A DNA stretch of 64,000 bases from Alistipes senegalensis (GCA_023665275.1 JAMPEF010000001.1:638482-702481); one strand, 5' to 3'; numbered from the stretch's first letter, positions 1 to 8,437 are shown. Translations and numbers: made by a program. The notes: generated by a model not told the origin, from the sequence alone.

Positions 1-1
1 T

Positions 2-847
2 CCGGAAATTAAAGCCGAAATTAAAGTTACTGTCGGAAATCCGGTCACGGAGAATAAGATAACTGAAATAAAACTTTCCAAGTATGAAATGAATCTTGAA
101 AAAGGTGAAACGGATATATCATATGTTACAATGCTTCCGGAAGAAGTCGCAAACAAGGACGAAATTTGGACAAGTTCAGATGAAAAAGTTGCAACCGTCG
201 ACAAATGGGGAAATGTCACGGCAGTTTCAGCCGGTATGTGTACGGTAATGGTTACAAGCGTTGACAATCCGTCAGTTAAAGCCGAAATTAAAGTTACAGT
301 TACGGATAAACAGTCAGCTTTTCAGCAGATAAACGGACTTACATATATAAACGGAATTTTAATAGCCAATAAAAGTTATTCACTTCCCGCAAACTATGAT
401 CCCGGAATTGATGCCATCACTGTAAAGCAGTTCGGTGAGCTTTCAAATGCCGCTGCCAAAGAAGGACTTAATATATATTTATCTTCTGGATATCGTTCAT
501 ATGCTTATCAGAACACGATTTATAATAATTATGTTTCATGGCACGGGAAAGCCTTAGCTGATACTTTTTCTGCACGTGCCGGACATTCTGAACATCAGAC
601 GGGACTTGCAATAGACGTCAACACCATTGATGATTCATTTGCAGATACTCCGGAGGCTGTATGGCTTTCACAACACGCCCATGAATACGGCTTTATAATC
701 CGCTATCCGAAAGGCAAGGAAAGTGTTACCGGCTTTAAGTACGAACCGTGGCATATACGCTATTTAGGAATCGAAAAGGCAACGGAAGTATATAACAGCG
801 GTTTGGCTTTAGAAGAATATCTGGGTATTGATTCATATTATCATTAA
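2..847 (+). CDS. Ig-like (Big_2) / VanY-type D-Ala-D-Ala carboxypeptidase, 5'-truncated by window edge
   Basis: The reading frame is open from base 2, so the true start lies outside the window. The visible part has the end of one bacterial Ig-like module (PEIKAEIKVTV), a complete second one (about residues 30-100, ending PSVKAEIKVTV), then an M15 peptidase domain. That domain shows SGYRS, the zinc motif SEHQTGLAID (SxHxxGxxxD) and the catalytic EPWH. Members of this family trim the terminal D-Ala of peptidoglycan stem peptides or crosslinks outside the cell. Big_2 modules usually bind or space surface proteins. A strong bidirectional terminator follows, shared with the convergent TraB gene. 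The truncation is an artefact of the window, not a pseudogene. Family assignment is firm; the exact substrate (DD- or LD-bond) is not shown by sequence alone. Confidence 0.9.
   Translation, partial: PEIKAEIKVTVGNPVTENKITEIKLSKYEMNLEKGETDISYVTMLPEEVANKDEIWTSSDEKVATVDKWGNVTAVSAGMCTVMVTSVDNPSVKAEIKVTVTDKQSAFQQINGLTYINGILIANKSYSLPANYDPGIDAITVKQFGELSNAAAKEGLNIYLSSGYRSYAYQNTIYNNYVSWHGKALADTFSARAGHSEHQTGLAIDVNTIDDSFADTPEAVWLSQHAHEYGFIIRYPKGKESVTGFKYEPWHIRYLGIEKATEVYNSGLALEEYLGIDSYYH
9..297 (+). repeat. Tandem Ig-like module with 22-nt exact repeat at its borders
   Basis: A 22-nt stretch (TTAAAGCCGAAATTAAAG plus TTAC) occurs identically at 9-30 and 276-297. The offset of 267 nt is exactly 89 codons, so it marks the same end position of two successive Big_2 modules in the peptidase gene. 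Nucleotide identity at the module ends suggests recent duplication or gene conversion. Confidence 0.75.
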
Positions 848-853
848 ATAAAA

Positions 854-889
854 TACGGGAACTGTTTTTTTATGCAGTTCCCGTAATAT
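854..889. terminator. Bidirectional intrinsic terminator
   Basis: An 11-bp stem (TACGGGAACTG at 854-864 with CAGTTCCCGTA at 875-885) has a T-rich loop and is flanked by A- and T-rich runs on both sides. It sits between two convergent genes and can serve both. Confidence 0.85.
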
Positions 890-891
890 TT

Positions 892-2085
892 TTACTGGAT
901 TTTTTCCACAGTATAGCCCATTTCAGCAAGAATGTCATCAACGCCCTTGTCACCTGCATAGTGTGCAGAACCTACCATGAAAAGATAATTTTTTCCGTCT
1001 TTCAGAAATTCGGAGGCTTTTTCCGCCATGCCCTGATTTCTGTTATAAAGCATAATATCCATATAGTCTTCATAATCGTCTACAAGGTCTTCCGGCAGTT
1101 CGTCCATTTCTTCAAGTTCGTCATCAAGCATAGGGTCAATGTCTCCTATAGCCCATAAGTTATAGAGTTCGGCTAAATCTTCAGCAAAATCGTCTATTTC
1201 GTCCATATTGTCTAACATTTCATTTATTACAAAGTCCAGAAGTTCGTCACTCATACCGCCGATAGCATTTGCCTGTGTTTCAAGAGTTTCAATGCTTACG
1301 ACTTCTTTTCCGTCATTCTGTGCCTCTTCAATGGCTCTTGCGTCAATGCCATCTGTGCTGAGATTTTCAAGGCGGAGTATCATAACATTTTCAAGCTGAT
1401 TGTACCAGTAGCCAGCGGAAAACTGGTCAAGTTCTTCAACATAAGCGCCTATGCTTTCAAAGTATGATTTAGCTTTCTGATATGTTTCGTCTGAAATATG
1501 GTCAGTAATGGTTGTGCCGTCGTCATATAAAAACATCTGTTGATAAGTCATCAATGCACGTATATCACTTGTAAGCTGTGAAGTATCATATTCAACGGCG
1601 ATACCGTCGGAATTTTCATAAATATCCCTTATATGCTCCGGAAAACCGTCAAAATCAGACGGCAGAACGTGGATAGTACCCATTATATACAATTCATTTT
1701 GAGTTTCAGGGTCTGTGACTTTCCATAACGGCGGTTTTATTTCTGTATAGTTTATATATCTGGTGATGTCAGCGGTTGTGCCGTATGCGGAAACGTTTCC
1801 GGTATTATTGGAGTTATCAGCTTGTGTGTCGGGTTCTGTTTCAGCCTGACTTTCAGTTTCAGATTCTTCTTCCGGCTGTGTTTCTTCTGTAGTTTCCTGT
1901 TCAGTTTCGGATTTTGTTTCTTCTTCCGGAGTTTCATTTTTAGCCTGTGTATCGGATTCTGTTTCGGTTTCAGATACTGAAGCGCCGGAGTTTTCCGTTG
2001 ATTCTTCCTGTGTATCGCCGCATGAAACAGCGGTTACGCAAAGAAGAGCGGTAATAAATGCACATAAAATTTTTTTAGATTTCAT
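892..2085 (-). CDS. TraB/GumN family lipoprotein
   Basis: A 397-aa protein with a lipoprotein signal (Lys-rich start, hydrophobic core, lipobox VSC-G near residue 22). An acidic Glu/Thr/Ser-rich linker runs to about residue 100. The TraB/GumN domain follows: PPLWKV at its start, the GTIHVLP motif, VEYD, and a C-terminal GSAHYAGDKGVDDILAEMGY. TraB/GumN proteins have the Tiki-like metallopeptidase fold (GxxH motifs), and their bacterial role is poorly known. The protein is expected on the outer face of the membrane. It lies downstream of cdaAR but has its own promoter at 2124-2152, so it is probably a separate unit. The family call is confident; a proteolytic activity is inference. Confidence 0.85.
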   Translation of the reverse strand: MKSKKILCAFITALLCVTAVSCGDTQEESTENSGASVSETETESDTQAKNETPEEETKSETEQETTEETQPEEESETESQAETEPDTQADNSNNTGNVSAYGTTADITRYINYTEIKPPLWKVTDPETQNELYIMGTIHVLPSDFDGFPEHIRDIYENSDGIAVEYDTSQLTSDIRALMTYQQMFLYDDGTTITDHISDETYQKAKSYFESIGAYVEELDQFSAGYWYNQLENVMILRLENLSTDGIDARAIEEAQNDGKEVVSIETLETQANAIGGMSDELLDFVINEMLDNMDEIDDFAEDLAELYNLWAIGDIDPMLDDELEEMDELPEDLVDDYEDYMDIMLYNRNQGMAEKASEFLKDGKNYLFMVGSAHYAGDKGVDDILAEMGYTVEKIQ

Positions 2086-2123
2086 TTCGATTGCCTTTCT
2101 TTTGATAAAAATTTACAGATAAC

Positions 2124-2152
2124 AGTATAGCATATTGCTTGTGATTTGTCAA
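2124..2152 (-). promoter_or_regulatory. Sigma-70-type promoter for the TraB lipoprotein
   Basis: On the minus strand, TTGACA (2152-2147) and TATACT (2129-2124) are separated by 17 nt. The -35 box overlaps the last codons of cdaR. The start codon is about 40 nt downstream. Confidence 0.75.
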
Positions 2153-3504
2153 GTCTCCGGCGTTGTTGCTGTAGTTGTCTGTGTAACCTCAATAGTATTT
2201 GAATAAGTAGTAGTTTCCTTAGGTGTACGCTGTATAGATACCTTATAATTTGTTATTGCCCATATATTATCATATTTCGGACATGAAAATATAACATCAT
2301 ATGTGAACTGGTCTTCTGTAATGCTTGCATTGAGTAAGTTTACATCGGCAACTATATCATTTGGTGTTATTTTTTCTATAGTTTCGGCGTCACCGGCTAT
2401 TTCAAGATTAAGACTCTGAGTTATTACTTTATAGTCGTATTCGTCCGGAGCGTTGCTTATATTAATGCGGCTCTGGTCAAGAGTTATTCCCTTTGTTGTT
2501 AAATTTTCGGAGTTTGTCGTAACAGTTATGCTTGTTGTATCGGACATATTTATACAGTTTTGAGTTTCCAGTATAGTACTTATATCGAAAGTTTTTGAAA
2601 AATCGGGTGTTATATCGCTTAACAGAATCTTGCCTATTTCCAGCTTGTCGGGAATTTCCGTCTGACTGTTTTTTGAGGCTATTTTTATTGTATTAGTGGA
2701 CATTTTTAAATTAAGTGCATTCTGGTCAAAACTTGCCGGTGCGTTTACAATCTGAACATATACACCAACTTCCTTGACTGTCAGTACAGGTATATTTATA
2801 AGGAAATTAGTTGTATCGAAAGTCATTGATGACGGGTCAATAACGGTATTATCTTCTGAAAAAAGCTGAATTTCGTCACTGCTGAGTGCGTGTGAGGAAT
2901 CAAGGGTCATTTCACGGTTTGAGACGGCATATACATTGCTTATTTTCTTTATCTGTGAAGAAGGTCCGGTTATCGTAACTATATTTGGTTCACAGGAAAA
3001 TTCATTTGAATTTATTGTTTTGTTTTCGTCAAATTTTACATTAGGTATTTTCGGCTGTACCGGAAACTGTACAGATTCGTATTTATCAAAAACCACTTCT
3101 GCCGTTGAGGGTTCAATTGAAGATACTTCAAATTCTATTCCGTTTGTGCTTTTTACTTTTATAGGGAGGTTTTTTCTGCCGGTTGTATATACATTATCTG
3201 TATCAACATACGCTGAAATTGTATCGCTGTCGATATTGGCAATTTGTGTACGGCTTCCTATTACTTTTACTTTCACGTCCTGAGTGTTGCATGAAATTAC
3301 ACTTAATGTGCTGTCCGATGCGGCGGTACTTCCTATAGCTAAATCAAGAGTAACATTTTCAATAGTTTTCGGCACGGACGGATAAAGTGTAAGTGATACC
3401 GCAAACCATACCGCCACCGCTATAATCACGGAGTATATGGCAAGTGAAAAATTTGTCTGACTTTTCCGGCGGAAAATTTCACGTATAGTATCAGTAAATT
3501 TCAT
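2149..3504 (-). CDS. cdaR: CdaR, YbbR-domain regulator of the diadenylate cyclase
   Basis: A 451-aa protein with one N-terminal membrane helix (about residues 20-42, IYSVIIAVAVWFAVSLTLYP), preceded by a basic cytoplasmic stretch. Several extracytoplasmic YbbR repeats follow, seen as recurrent V.V.G....I..I....I.A.VD patterns, and the tail is Thr-rich. In Firmicutes, CdaR binds the membrane cyclase CdaA and modulates c-di-AMP synthesis. Its start overlaps the cdaA stop as ATGA, which indicates translational coupling. The usual third partner glmM is not next to it; a TraB lipoprotein gene follows instead. Confidence 0.9.
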   Translation of the reverse strand: MKFTDTIREIFRRKSQTNFSLAIYSVIIAVAVWFAVSLTLYPSVPKTIENVTLDLAIGSTAASDSTLSVISCNTQDVKVKVIGSRTQIANIDSDTISAYVDTDNVYTTGRKNLPIKVKSTNGIEFEVSSIEPSTAEVVFDKYESVQFPVQPKIPNVKFDENKTINSNEFSCEPNIVTITGPSSQIKKISNVYAVSNREMTLDSSHALSSDEIQLFSEDNTVIDPSSMTFDTTNFLINIPVLTVKEVGVYVQIVNAPASFDQNALNLKMSTNTIKIASKNSQTEIPDKLEIGKILLSDITPDFSKTFDISTILETQNCINMSDTTSITVTTNSENLTTKGITLDQSRINISNAPDEYDYKVITQSLNLEIAGDAETIEKITPNDIVADVNLLNASITEDQFTYDVIFSCPKYDNIWAITNYKVSIQRTPKETTTYSNTIEVTQTTTATTPET

Positions 3505-4352
3505 TTTTCGGTCTTGCTCCTTTCACTGTCTGACGGGTTTTTAGTATCTGTTACTGTCTGGTAGAGAAGATTTTTAAGTTTTTCACGGGTATAGTCACGG
3601 GTCAATACACCATTCATAGCAACGGAAATCTGACCTGTTTCTTCCGATACGACAATAATTACAGCGTCAGAATTTTCACTCATACCGATAGCTGCCCTGT
3701 GTCGTGAACCAAGTTTCTTGTTTATAATAGCGTCATTCTGAGGTTTAGGAAGAAAACAAGCCGCCGCTAATATAATTCCGTCACGCATGATAACAGCACC
3801 GTCATGAAGCGGAGTTTTCGGATAGAATATATTGCCGAAAACTTCCTTACTTGGTACGGCGTTCATGATAGTACCCGTTTCAATCTGTTCACCTAACCTG
3901 ACTTGTCTTTCCACGACGATAAGCGCACCGGTACACGTTGCGGAAAGTTCAACGCATGAATCACATATAGCCTCAATGGCGGATTCCCATTTTTTTATCA
4001 GGCTGTCTGAACCTTGTCCGAAACCGAAATTTAATATATCCAGTTTTGCACGTCCGAATTTTTCAAGCGCACGGCGTAACTCCGGCTGAAAAAGTATAAT
4101 CATTGCAATAAGACCTATATCAAGCGTGGACTTGAGAAGATATTCTATTATTTTAAGTTTAATAAATTTACTTAAAAAATATGCGCCCACAAGAAACATG
4201 ATTCCTTTTACAAGCTGACCGGCACGGGTTTCACGGATAAGTTTCAGGGCTATATATATTATGTATGCAAGAATACCCATGTCAATGAAATCTTTAAATT
4301 CAAGTGTGCTTAAAATACTTAAAAAAGCGTCTGTTATATCATGGAAATTCAT
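3501..4352 (-). CDS. cdaA: Membrane diadenylate cyclase CdaA
   Basis: A 283-aa protein with three N-terminal membrane helices within residues 25-95, then a DisA_N (DAC) catalytic domain. Visible motifs are FQPELRRALE at the junction, the DGA nucleotide-binding motif (HDGAVIM) and the RHR motif (GSRHRAAIGMSE). The enzyme joins two ATP molecules into cyclic di-AMP, a second messenger for osmotic and cell-wall homeostasis. The length is typical. A GGAGGTG ribosome site lies 8 nt before ATG. The gene is first in the cdaA-cdaR operon, with a plausible promoter at 4430-4457 and a hairpin in its leader. Confidence 0.95.
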   Translation of the reverse strand: MNFHDITDAFLSILSTLEFKDFIDMGILAYIIYIALKLIRETRAGQLVKGIMFLVGAYFLSKFIKLKIIEYLLKSTLDIGLIAMIILFQPELRRALEKFGRAKLDILNFGFGQGSDSLIKKWESAIEAICDSCVELSATCTGALIVVERQVRLGEQIETGTIMNAVPSKEVFGNIFYPKTPLHDGAVIMRDGIILAAACFLPKPQNDAIINKKLGSRHRAAIGMSENSDAVIIVVSEETGQISVAMNGVLTRDYTREKLKNLLYQTVTDTKNPSDSERSKTEK

Positions 4353-4380
4353 GCGCCCACCTCCTTGTTATAGTATGTAA

Positions 4381-4397
4381 AGAGGGCACAGCCCTCT
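4381..4397 (-). promoter_or_regulatory. Perfect hairpin in the cdaA leader
   Basis: AGAGGGC and GCCCTCT form a 7-bp stem with a 3-nt loop, 29 nt upstream of the cdaA start. The sequence after it on the minus strand is TTTACAT, a poor U-tract, so it may be a weak attenuator or a processing/stability element. It does not resemble the c-di-AMP (ydaO) riboswitch. Confidence 0.5.
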
Positions 4398-4429
4398 ATG
4401 ATTTTCTGTATGTGCATACCTATATTATT

Positions 4430-4457
4430 ATTGTACCACAAATTCAGATAATTTCAA
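4430..4457 (-). promoter_or_regulatory. Probable cdaA-cdaR promoter
   Basis: On the minus strand, TTGAAA (4457-4452) and TACAAT (4435-4430) are separated by 16 nt. The -35 box lies inside the 3' end of the cysteine desulfurase gene, and the start codon is about 78 nt downstream. Confidence 0.55.
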
Positions 4458-5604
4458 TAGTTTTGCGTGATTTTTCTGAAACTGTCACAATTCTGACAAG
4501 TTCAGCAAGTTTAAGGGCGTCGCTTTCATGGCTGAATATCGACGGTGCAAAACGTATTGTACCATTTTCAGTTCCTAACTGAGTGTGTGCCAGTGCTGAA
4601 CAGTGATAGCCAGCACGGAGACAATAGCCGTATCCGGCGAGAATATCGGCGACTTTTTCAGGCATTACGCCTTTTACATTGAATGATACTATAGGAACGT
4701 ATGAAGATTCCGGATTCCTGTAAATTATTATATCTTTATTTTTTCTTAAAGCGTTTATAAAAGTCCTGCATATTCTCTCTTCATGTGAAAAAATTTTTTC
4801 AATGCCGGTTTTCCGGATAAATTCAATGCCTGCTTTTATAGTCATTGCTCCCGTGATATTAAGTGTACCGCTTTCGAGACTATCCGGCAGAAAATCCGGC
4901 TGATACAGACTTGAAGAAGAACTTCCCGTACCGCCCTGAATTATGGGTTTTATCTTATATTTTCCGTCCGATATAAGAAGACCCGTTCCGGTTATTCCGT
5001 AAAGCCCTTTATGACCTGCGGTACAGAGAATATTTATTCCATCATTCATTTTTATATCAAGTATTCCGCAAGCCTGTGCGCCGTCGGCAATAAAGCAGAT
5101 GTTTTTTTCACTGCAAATCTGTGCAATTTCCTTGTATGGCAAAATCTGTCCGGTTACGTTGCTTGCAAGCGTACAGACTACAGCTTTTGTATCCTTGTGG
5201 ATAAGTGACCGGAAACTTTCAACTGTCCTGCGGTCATCGGGATATACCTGTGCAACGGAGAGAGTTATTTTTTTATTGCGGGCGAGTTCCGCCGCCGGAC
5301 GTGCCGACGAATTGTGTTCCATACCACTTATAATCATATGACCACCACCGGACATAATGCCTTGTATAGCCATATTCATAGACTGGGTACAGTTCATTGT
5401 GAAGACGACGTTTTCAGGTTCTGCACCGAAAAAATCCGCTACAGTTTCACGGGCAGAAAATACCGCTTCAGAAGTTTTCATAGCAAGGGCATGACCGCCA
5501 CGCCCTGCATTTCCTCCGAAATTTTCAATAGCATTCAGAGCGGCTTTCCGGACAGTTTCAGGTTTAGGAAAAGTAGTAGCGGCATTGTCAAAATTTATAA
5601 TCAT
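4444..5604 (-). CDS. Cysteine desulfurase-like class V aminotransferase
   Basis: A 386-aa PLP enzyme. It starts with the class V signature INFDNAATTFPKPE and has the PLP-lysine motif in TAGHKGLYGITGTG. Near the C-terminus is the Cys loop RAGYHCSALAH, where the Cys would carry the persulfide. It fits the cysteine desulfurase branch common in Clostridia (TIGR01977 type) that is not tied to an Isc/Suf cluster. It is predicted to release sulfur (or selenium) from cysteine to a carrier. Its start overlaps the stop of the upstream DUF3343 gene by one base (TAATG), so the two are translationally coupled, and the small protein is a candidate sulfur/selenium acceptor. Confidence 0.85.
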   Translation of the reverse strand: MIINFDNAATTFPKPETVRKAALNAIENFGGNAGRGGHALAMKTSEAVFSARETVADFFGAEPENVVFTMNCTQSMNMAIQGIMSGGGHMIISGMEHNSSARPAAELARNKKITLSVAQVYPDDRRTVESFRSLIHKDTKAVVCTLASNVTGQILPYKEIAQICSEKNICFIADGAQACGILDIKMNDGINILCTAGHKGLYGITGTGLLISDGKYKIKPIIQGGTGSSSSSLYQPDFLPDSLESGTLNITGAMTIKAGIEFIRKTGIEKIFSHEERICRTFINALRKNKDIIIYRNPESSYVPIVSFNVKGVMPEKVADILAGYGYCLRAGYHCSALAHTQLGTENGTIRFAPSIFSHESDALKLAELVRIVTVSEKSRKTIEII

Positions 5605-5825
5605 TATACACCTCCGTATTCTTTAATAGTATACGGAACTGAATATTTTTCCAGTATTGAGGCGGCATTACGGCAGTCGCTGAAAACGTGCAGTGAGTAA
5701 CCACAGCCGTCCTTTGAAGTGACTTCATTTCTTCTTATTTCGCATGGATACCCTCTTGCTTTCAGGAGCTTTTCACCTTTAATAACATAGGTGTAAGAGG
5801 GCATTGTAATGATACATTTTTTCAA
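5604..5825 (-). CDS. DUF3343 small protein, putative Se/S carrier
   Basis: A 73-aa protein matching the DUF3343 pattern (MPSYTYVIKGEKLLKARGYPCEIRR...GCGYSLHVF..C). Cysteines at the N-terminus, mid-protein (KDGCGYS) and at FSDC could hold sulfur or selenium. The start codon is TTG, preceded at good spacing by AGGGGGA. That Shine-Dalgarno can pair in a leader hairpin (5834-5860). Coupling to the downstream cysteine desulfurase by a TAATG overlap supports a shared sulfur- or selenium-transfer role. Function is inferred from family annotation and context. Confidence 0.75.
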   Translation of the reverse strand: MKKCIITMPSYTYVIKGEKLLKARGYPCEIRRNEVTSKDGCGYSLHVFSDCRNAASILEKYSVPYTIKEYGGV

Positions 5826-5833
5826 AAAGATTC

Positions 5834-5860
5834 CCCCTGAATAGTCTGCACCTACAGAGG
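5834..5860 (-). promoter_or_regulatory. Leader hairpin overlapping the DUF3343 ribosome-binding site
   Basis: On the minus strand, CCTCTG (5860-5855) pairs with CAGGGG (5839-5834), with a further TAG/CTA pairing inside and a GTGCAGA loop. The 3' arm is part of the AGGGGGA Shine-Dalgarno of the TTG start at 5825, so folding would hide it. Confidence 0.45.
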
Positions 5861-5877
5861 AATTTGTGATACACTTT

Positions 5878-5883
5878 ATTATA
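5878..5883 (-). promoter_or_regulatory. Possible -10 box for the DUF3343-desulfurase operon
   Basis: A TATAAT on the minus strand lies about 53 nt before the TTG start. The corresponding -35 is poor, so this is a weak prediction. Confidence 0.35.
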
Positions 5884-5935
5884 TGATATTTTTTATAAAA
5901 ATGTGAGAACGCTTTTCAGGTTTCTGAATAAATAT

Positions 5936-5966
5936 AAAAAAGGGCAGACTTTTTACAGTCTGCCCC
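5936..5966 (-). terminator. Intrinsic terminator of the triple-module dockerin gene
   Basis: On the minus strand, GGGCAGACT and AGTCTGCCC form a 9-bp stem with a 6-nt loop, followed by six T. It lies 16 nt past the stop codon. Confidence 0.9.
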
Positions 5967-5981
5967 ATTAATTTTTATAAT

Positions 5982-8117
5982 TTATGCAAGTTTTTCATTA
6001 AGTTCATCAGTTGTAAGCGGGAGGTCGCTTTCAGCAAGAAGATTTATATCTATAACCTGAATAGCAAGAGCGTCCATAGTAGTTACACCGCTTGTGCCGT
6101 TGTCGACAACATCGGCATTTAATGCGCCCTGTTCTGAAAGTTTAAATTCATTCGGATTAGAAAGCGACTGCATGATTAATACAGCATCTGCAACACTTAC
6201 TTTTCCATCAATGTTAGCGTCGCCCCAGAGTGTAACGCCAAGTGTGGTAGGTTCAGCAGTTGTAGTAGTTGTTGTAGATGTTTCAGTTGTAGTAGTTGTC
6301 TGAGTTGTGGTAGCAGTAGTTGTTGTTGTGGAAGAAGTAGTAGTAGCTGTAGTTGAAGTTGTTGTAGTTGTCTGAACGTCATAATAAACTTCAATATTAT
6401 CAATTGAAATAGCGTCAGCCTCACCATAGTAGTAACCGAAGTAAACTTCACCGGCGGGGTCAATATAGTTAGTCTTGCTGTCTACACCGGCGGCTGCTGT
6501 CGGGATTATCCACATGATTTCAGCTTTCTGACCTGCTTCAAGTACACAATAATCGCCGTTTTCCTGATACCAGTATTCCTGTTCTGTGACAGCGTCGGCA
6601 GTAACACTTGTTCCGGTATTGTAAACGAGTTTATCAACGTCAGACTTTGCAGAGATGTCAAAACGGATTGCATAAACGTCCATTGTTTCGTCAATGCCGA
6701 GGTCTTCATATTTGACGTGGAGTGCGTTTTTATCCTTGTCGGCGTGTTCGAGCATTTCGCCTACTTTTTTGCTTATGGAATCTGTATATGGTACAGTTAT
6801 TTCCTTTGTATAAGTAAGAACAGCACTTGTAAGATTTACAGTTTCAACGAGTTCAGGCTCTGTAGCGCCTTCAGCCTGTTCAGCCTTAGTGCCATACCAG
6901 TACTGGAATGAAATTTCATCGTCAATCTTAGTATTGGTGTATGGCTGTACTTCAGCAGGAACTTCCCAGTAAGCCTTTATATAAGTACCTGCTCCGGTCA
7001 TTGTTGCACCAGCGGAGGGGGCTATTTCAAATTTTACACCAGCGTCTATAAATTCTTTAAGCTGGTCTTCGCCACAATCGTTGTACCAGTAACCAGCACT
7101 TTCTTTACCCTCAATTCCAGCTTCTTTCTTGGCGTATTCGGTATCAGCCGGCGAACCCTGTTTAACGTTAAGACCACCACCATACATGAATGTATCAACA
7201 GCTTCATCAGATTCAATTATAGCTGTAATGGATTCAATAGTAACGCCATCCATATCTGTGAGACCGAAATCAGAATACTTGAATTTATGACTGTTAATCG
7301 GGTCGCCATCTTCAGGTGTTTTGCCCTGTGATGCGTAAGTATCTTCATCATAGCCCTGTGTAAGAACTATCGGTTCTTCAAATTCAACCTGTCTTGCAAC
7401 AGTTGAACGGATAGTAGCAGTACCATCGCCGTTATCCTTGAAAGACCAGTTATCACCACTGGTGGTCTTGTTGTTATGCGGGACGTTTTCAACGGGTTTA
7501 TTTGGTGTGTCGGGCTTATCCGGCTTATCGGGTTTTTCCGGTACGGCGACAGTTCCGTTAGCCTCAACCTTATCTACAGTGATAGAGCCTTTTGTTTCAC
7601 CTGCATAGTAGTTTCTAAATTCAAACTTTCCGGGATATTCGCTGTCTTTAGCATCATATTTGAGGTCAAGTTTTGAAAGGTCAAAGCCTACTGTTACCGG
7701 CTCACCGGCTGTACAAGCTATTTCAGTAGCGGCAACGTCAACTTTACCACCCTTTGAGTCGATAAAGCCTTTTACGGAATCGTATTCAAGCCAGTAGGGT
7801 GAATCTTTAACACCGATACCGAAACCACATGAAAAATTACCGGTAAAATCAGGTGTGAAAGTTATATTTACAGTTTTAAGACCGCTTTTAGCAAGTTCAG
7901 CAGTGTAGCCAATGTATTTATCGCCAACACCAATTTCCTTGCCGAGTTCTTCAATTTCAGCCTCTGCCTTTTTATTGGCAGCCACGCTGATAACAGGTGA
8001 TGTCACATTTACAGCTCCGGCAGAAACGGACACCATAGCAGCCGGTACACATGATGCAGTCATAACAAAGCTCATCATAGATGCCTTTAAACGTCTGGAA
8101 AAGTTTCTTTTCTTCAT
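5982..8117 (-). CDS. Secreted dockerin protein with three diverged beta-sandwich-like modules
   Basis: A 711-aa protein with a signal peptide (residues 1 to about 35, Ala-rich cleavage region). No glycosidase motif was recognised. Three related segments cover about residues 50-190, 230-435 and 445-605. Each has a (G/E/P)YW(Y/L) motif followed by an acidic stretch, and ends with a Tyr-rich strand such as FRNYYAGETKGSITVDKV, FQYWYGTKAE or YFGYYYGEADAISIDNIEV. This looks like repeated carbohydrate-binding or scaffold-associated modules. A Thr-only linker leads to a C-terminal dockerin (GDANIDGKVSVADAVLIMQ ... GVTTMDALAIQ) in the last 85 residues, which would anchor it to a cohesin. It is monocistronic, with its own terminator. 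Ligand binding is inference; the export and dockerin calls are firm. Confidence 0.8.
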   Translation of the reverse strand: MKKRNFSRRLKASMMSFVMTASCVPAAMVSVSAGAVNVTSPVISVAANKKAEAEIEELGKEIGVGDKYIGYTAELAKSGLKTVNITFTPDFTGNFSCGFGIGVKDSPYWLEYDSVKGFIDSKGGKVDVAATEIACTAGEPVTVGFDLSKLDLKYDAKDSEYPGKFEFRNYYAGETKGSITVDKVEANGTVAVPEKPDKPDKPDTPNKPVENVPHNNKTTSGDNWSFKDNGDGTATIRSTVARQVEFEEPIVLTQGYDEDTYASQGKTPEDGDPINSHKFKYSDFGLTDMDGVTIESITAIIESDEAVDTFMYGGGLNVKQGSPADTEYAKKEAGIEGKESAGYWYNDCGEDQLKEFIDAGVKFEIAPSAGATMTGAGTYIKAYWEVPAEVQPYTNTKIDDEISFQYWYGTKAEQAEGATEPELVETVNLTSAVLTYTKEITVPYTDSISKKVGEMLEHADKDKNALHVKYEDLGIDETMDVYAIRFDISAKSDVDKLVYNTGTSVTADAVTEQEYWYQENGDYCVLEAGQKAEIMWIIPTAAAGVDSKTNYIDPAGEVYFGYYYGEADAISIDNIEVYYDVQTTTTTSTTATTTSSTTTTTATTTQTTTTTETSTTTTTTAEPTTLGVTLWGDANIDGKVSVADAVLIMQSLSNPNEFKLSEQGALNADVVDNGTSGVTTMDALAIQVIDINLLAESDLPLTTDELNEKLA

Positions 8118-8176
8118 TACAAATCAATCCTCTCTCAAAAATATTCGATATACGTTAATAACTTTTGTCTAAGTTA

Positions 8177-8182
8177 ATTATA
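8177..8182 (-). promoter_or_regulatory. Possible -10 box for the 711-aa dockerin gene
   Basis: A TATAAT on the minus strand sits about 60 nt before the ATG. No good -35 is placed 17 nt upstream, so activation by a regulator would be plausible. The 320-nt gap 8118-8437 otherwise holds only the tepA promoter. Confidence 0.4.
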
Positions 8183-8340
8183 GCACGGTTTTCAACAGAA
8201 ATTGTTACCAAACTATTAACATTGAGTGATTATTCAATGAAAATTCATAATTTGTACAAAGGTTGTGTATACTATGTGTTTATAATTACTGAAAGTATAT
8301 AAAAAATCAATCTGGCGGAAAAATTTTGTCACTGTCCGTA

Positions 8341-8369
8341 TTGACTTTACAGACAGAATATTATATAAT
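8341..8369 (+). promoter_or_regulatory. Promoter of the tepA-like gene
   Basis: TTGACT (8341-8346), a 17-nt spacer and TATAAT (8364-8369), about 70 nt before the start codon. Confidence 0.75.
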
Positions 8370-8437
8370 TATAATGTATATCCCCCGAAAAAGTTCCCAT
8401 AATAAAACGTGAGTATTTTTACATGGAGGGTATACTT

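Noticed and set aside
4381-4397. c-di-AMP riboswitch before cdaA
   Set aside because: Only one 7-bp hairpin is present; the large ydaO/yuaA-type architecture is absent.
6225-6380. Repeat-rich stretch that could look like a CRISPR or satellite array
   Set aside because: It is the codon repeat (ACA/ACT) of a Thr-only linker in the dockerin gene; the same explains 30820-30900, 32410-32490, 33785-34000 and 56300-56390. No spacers are present.
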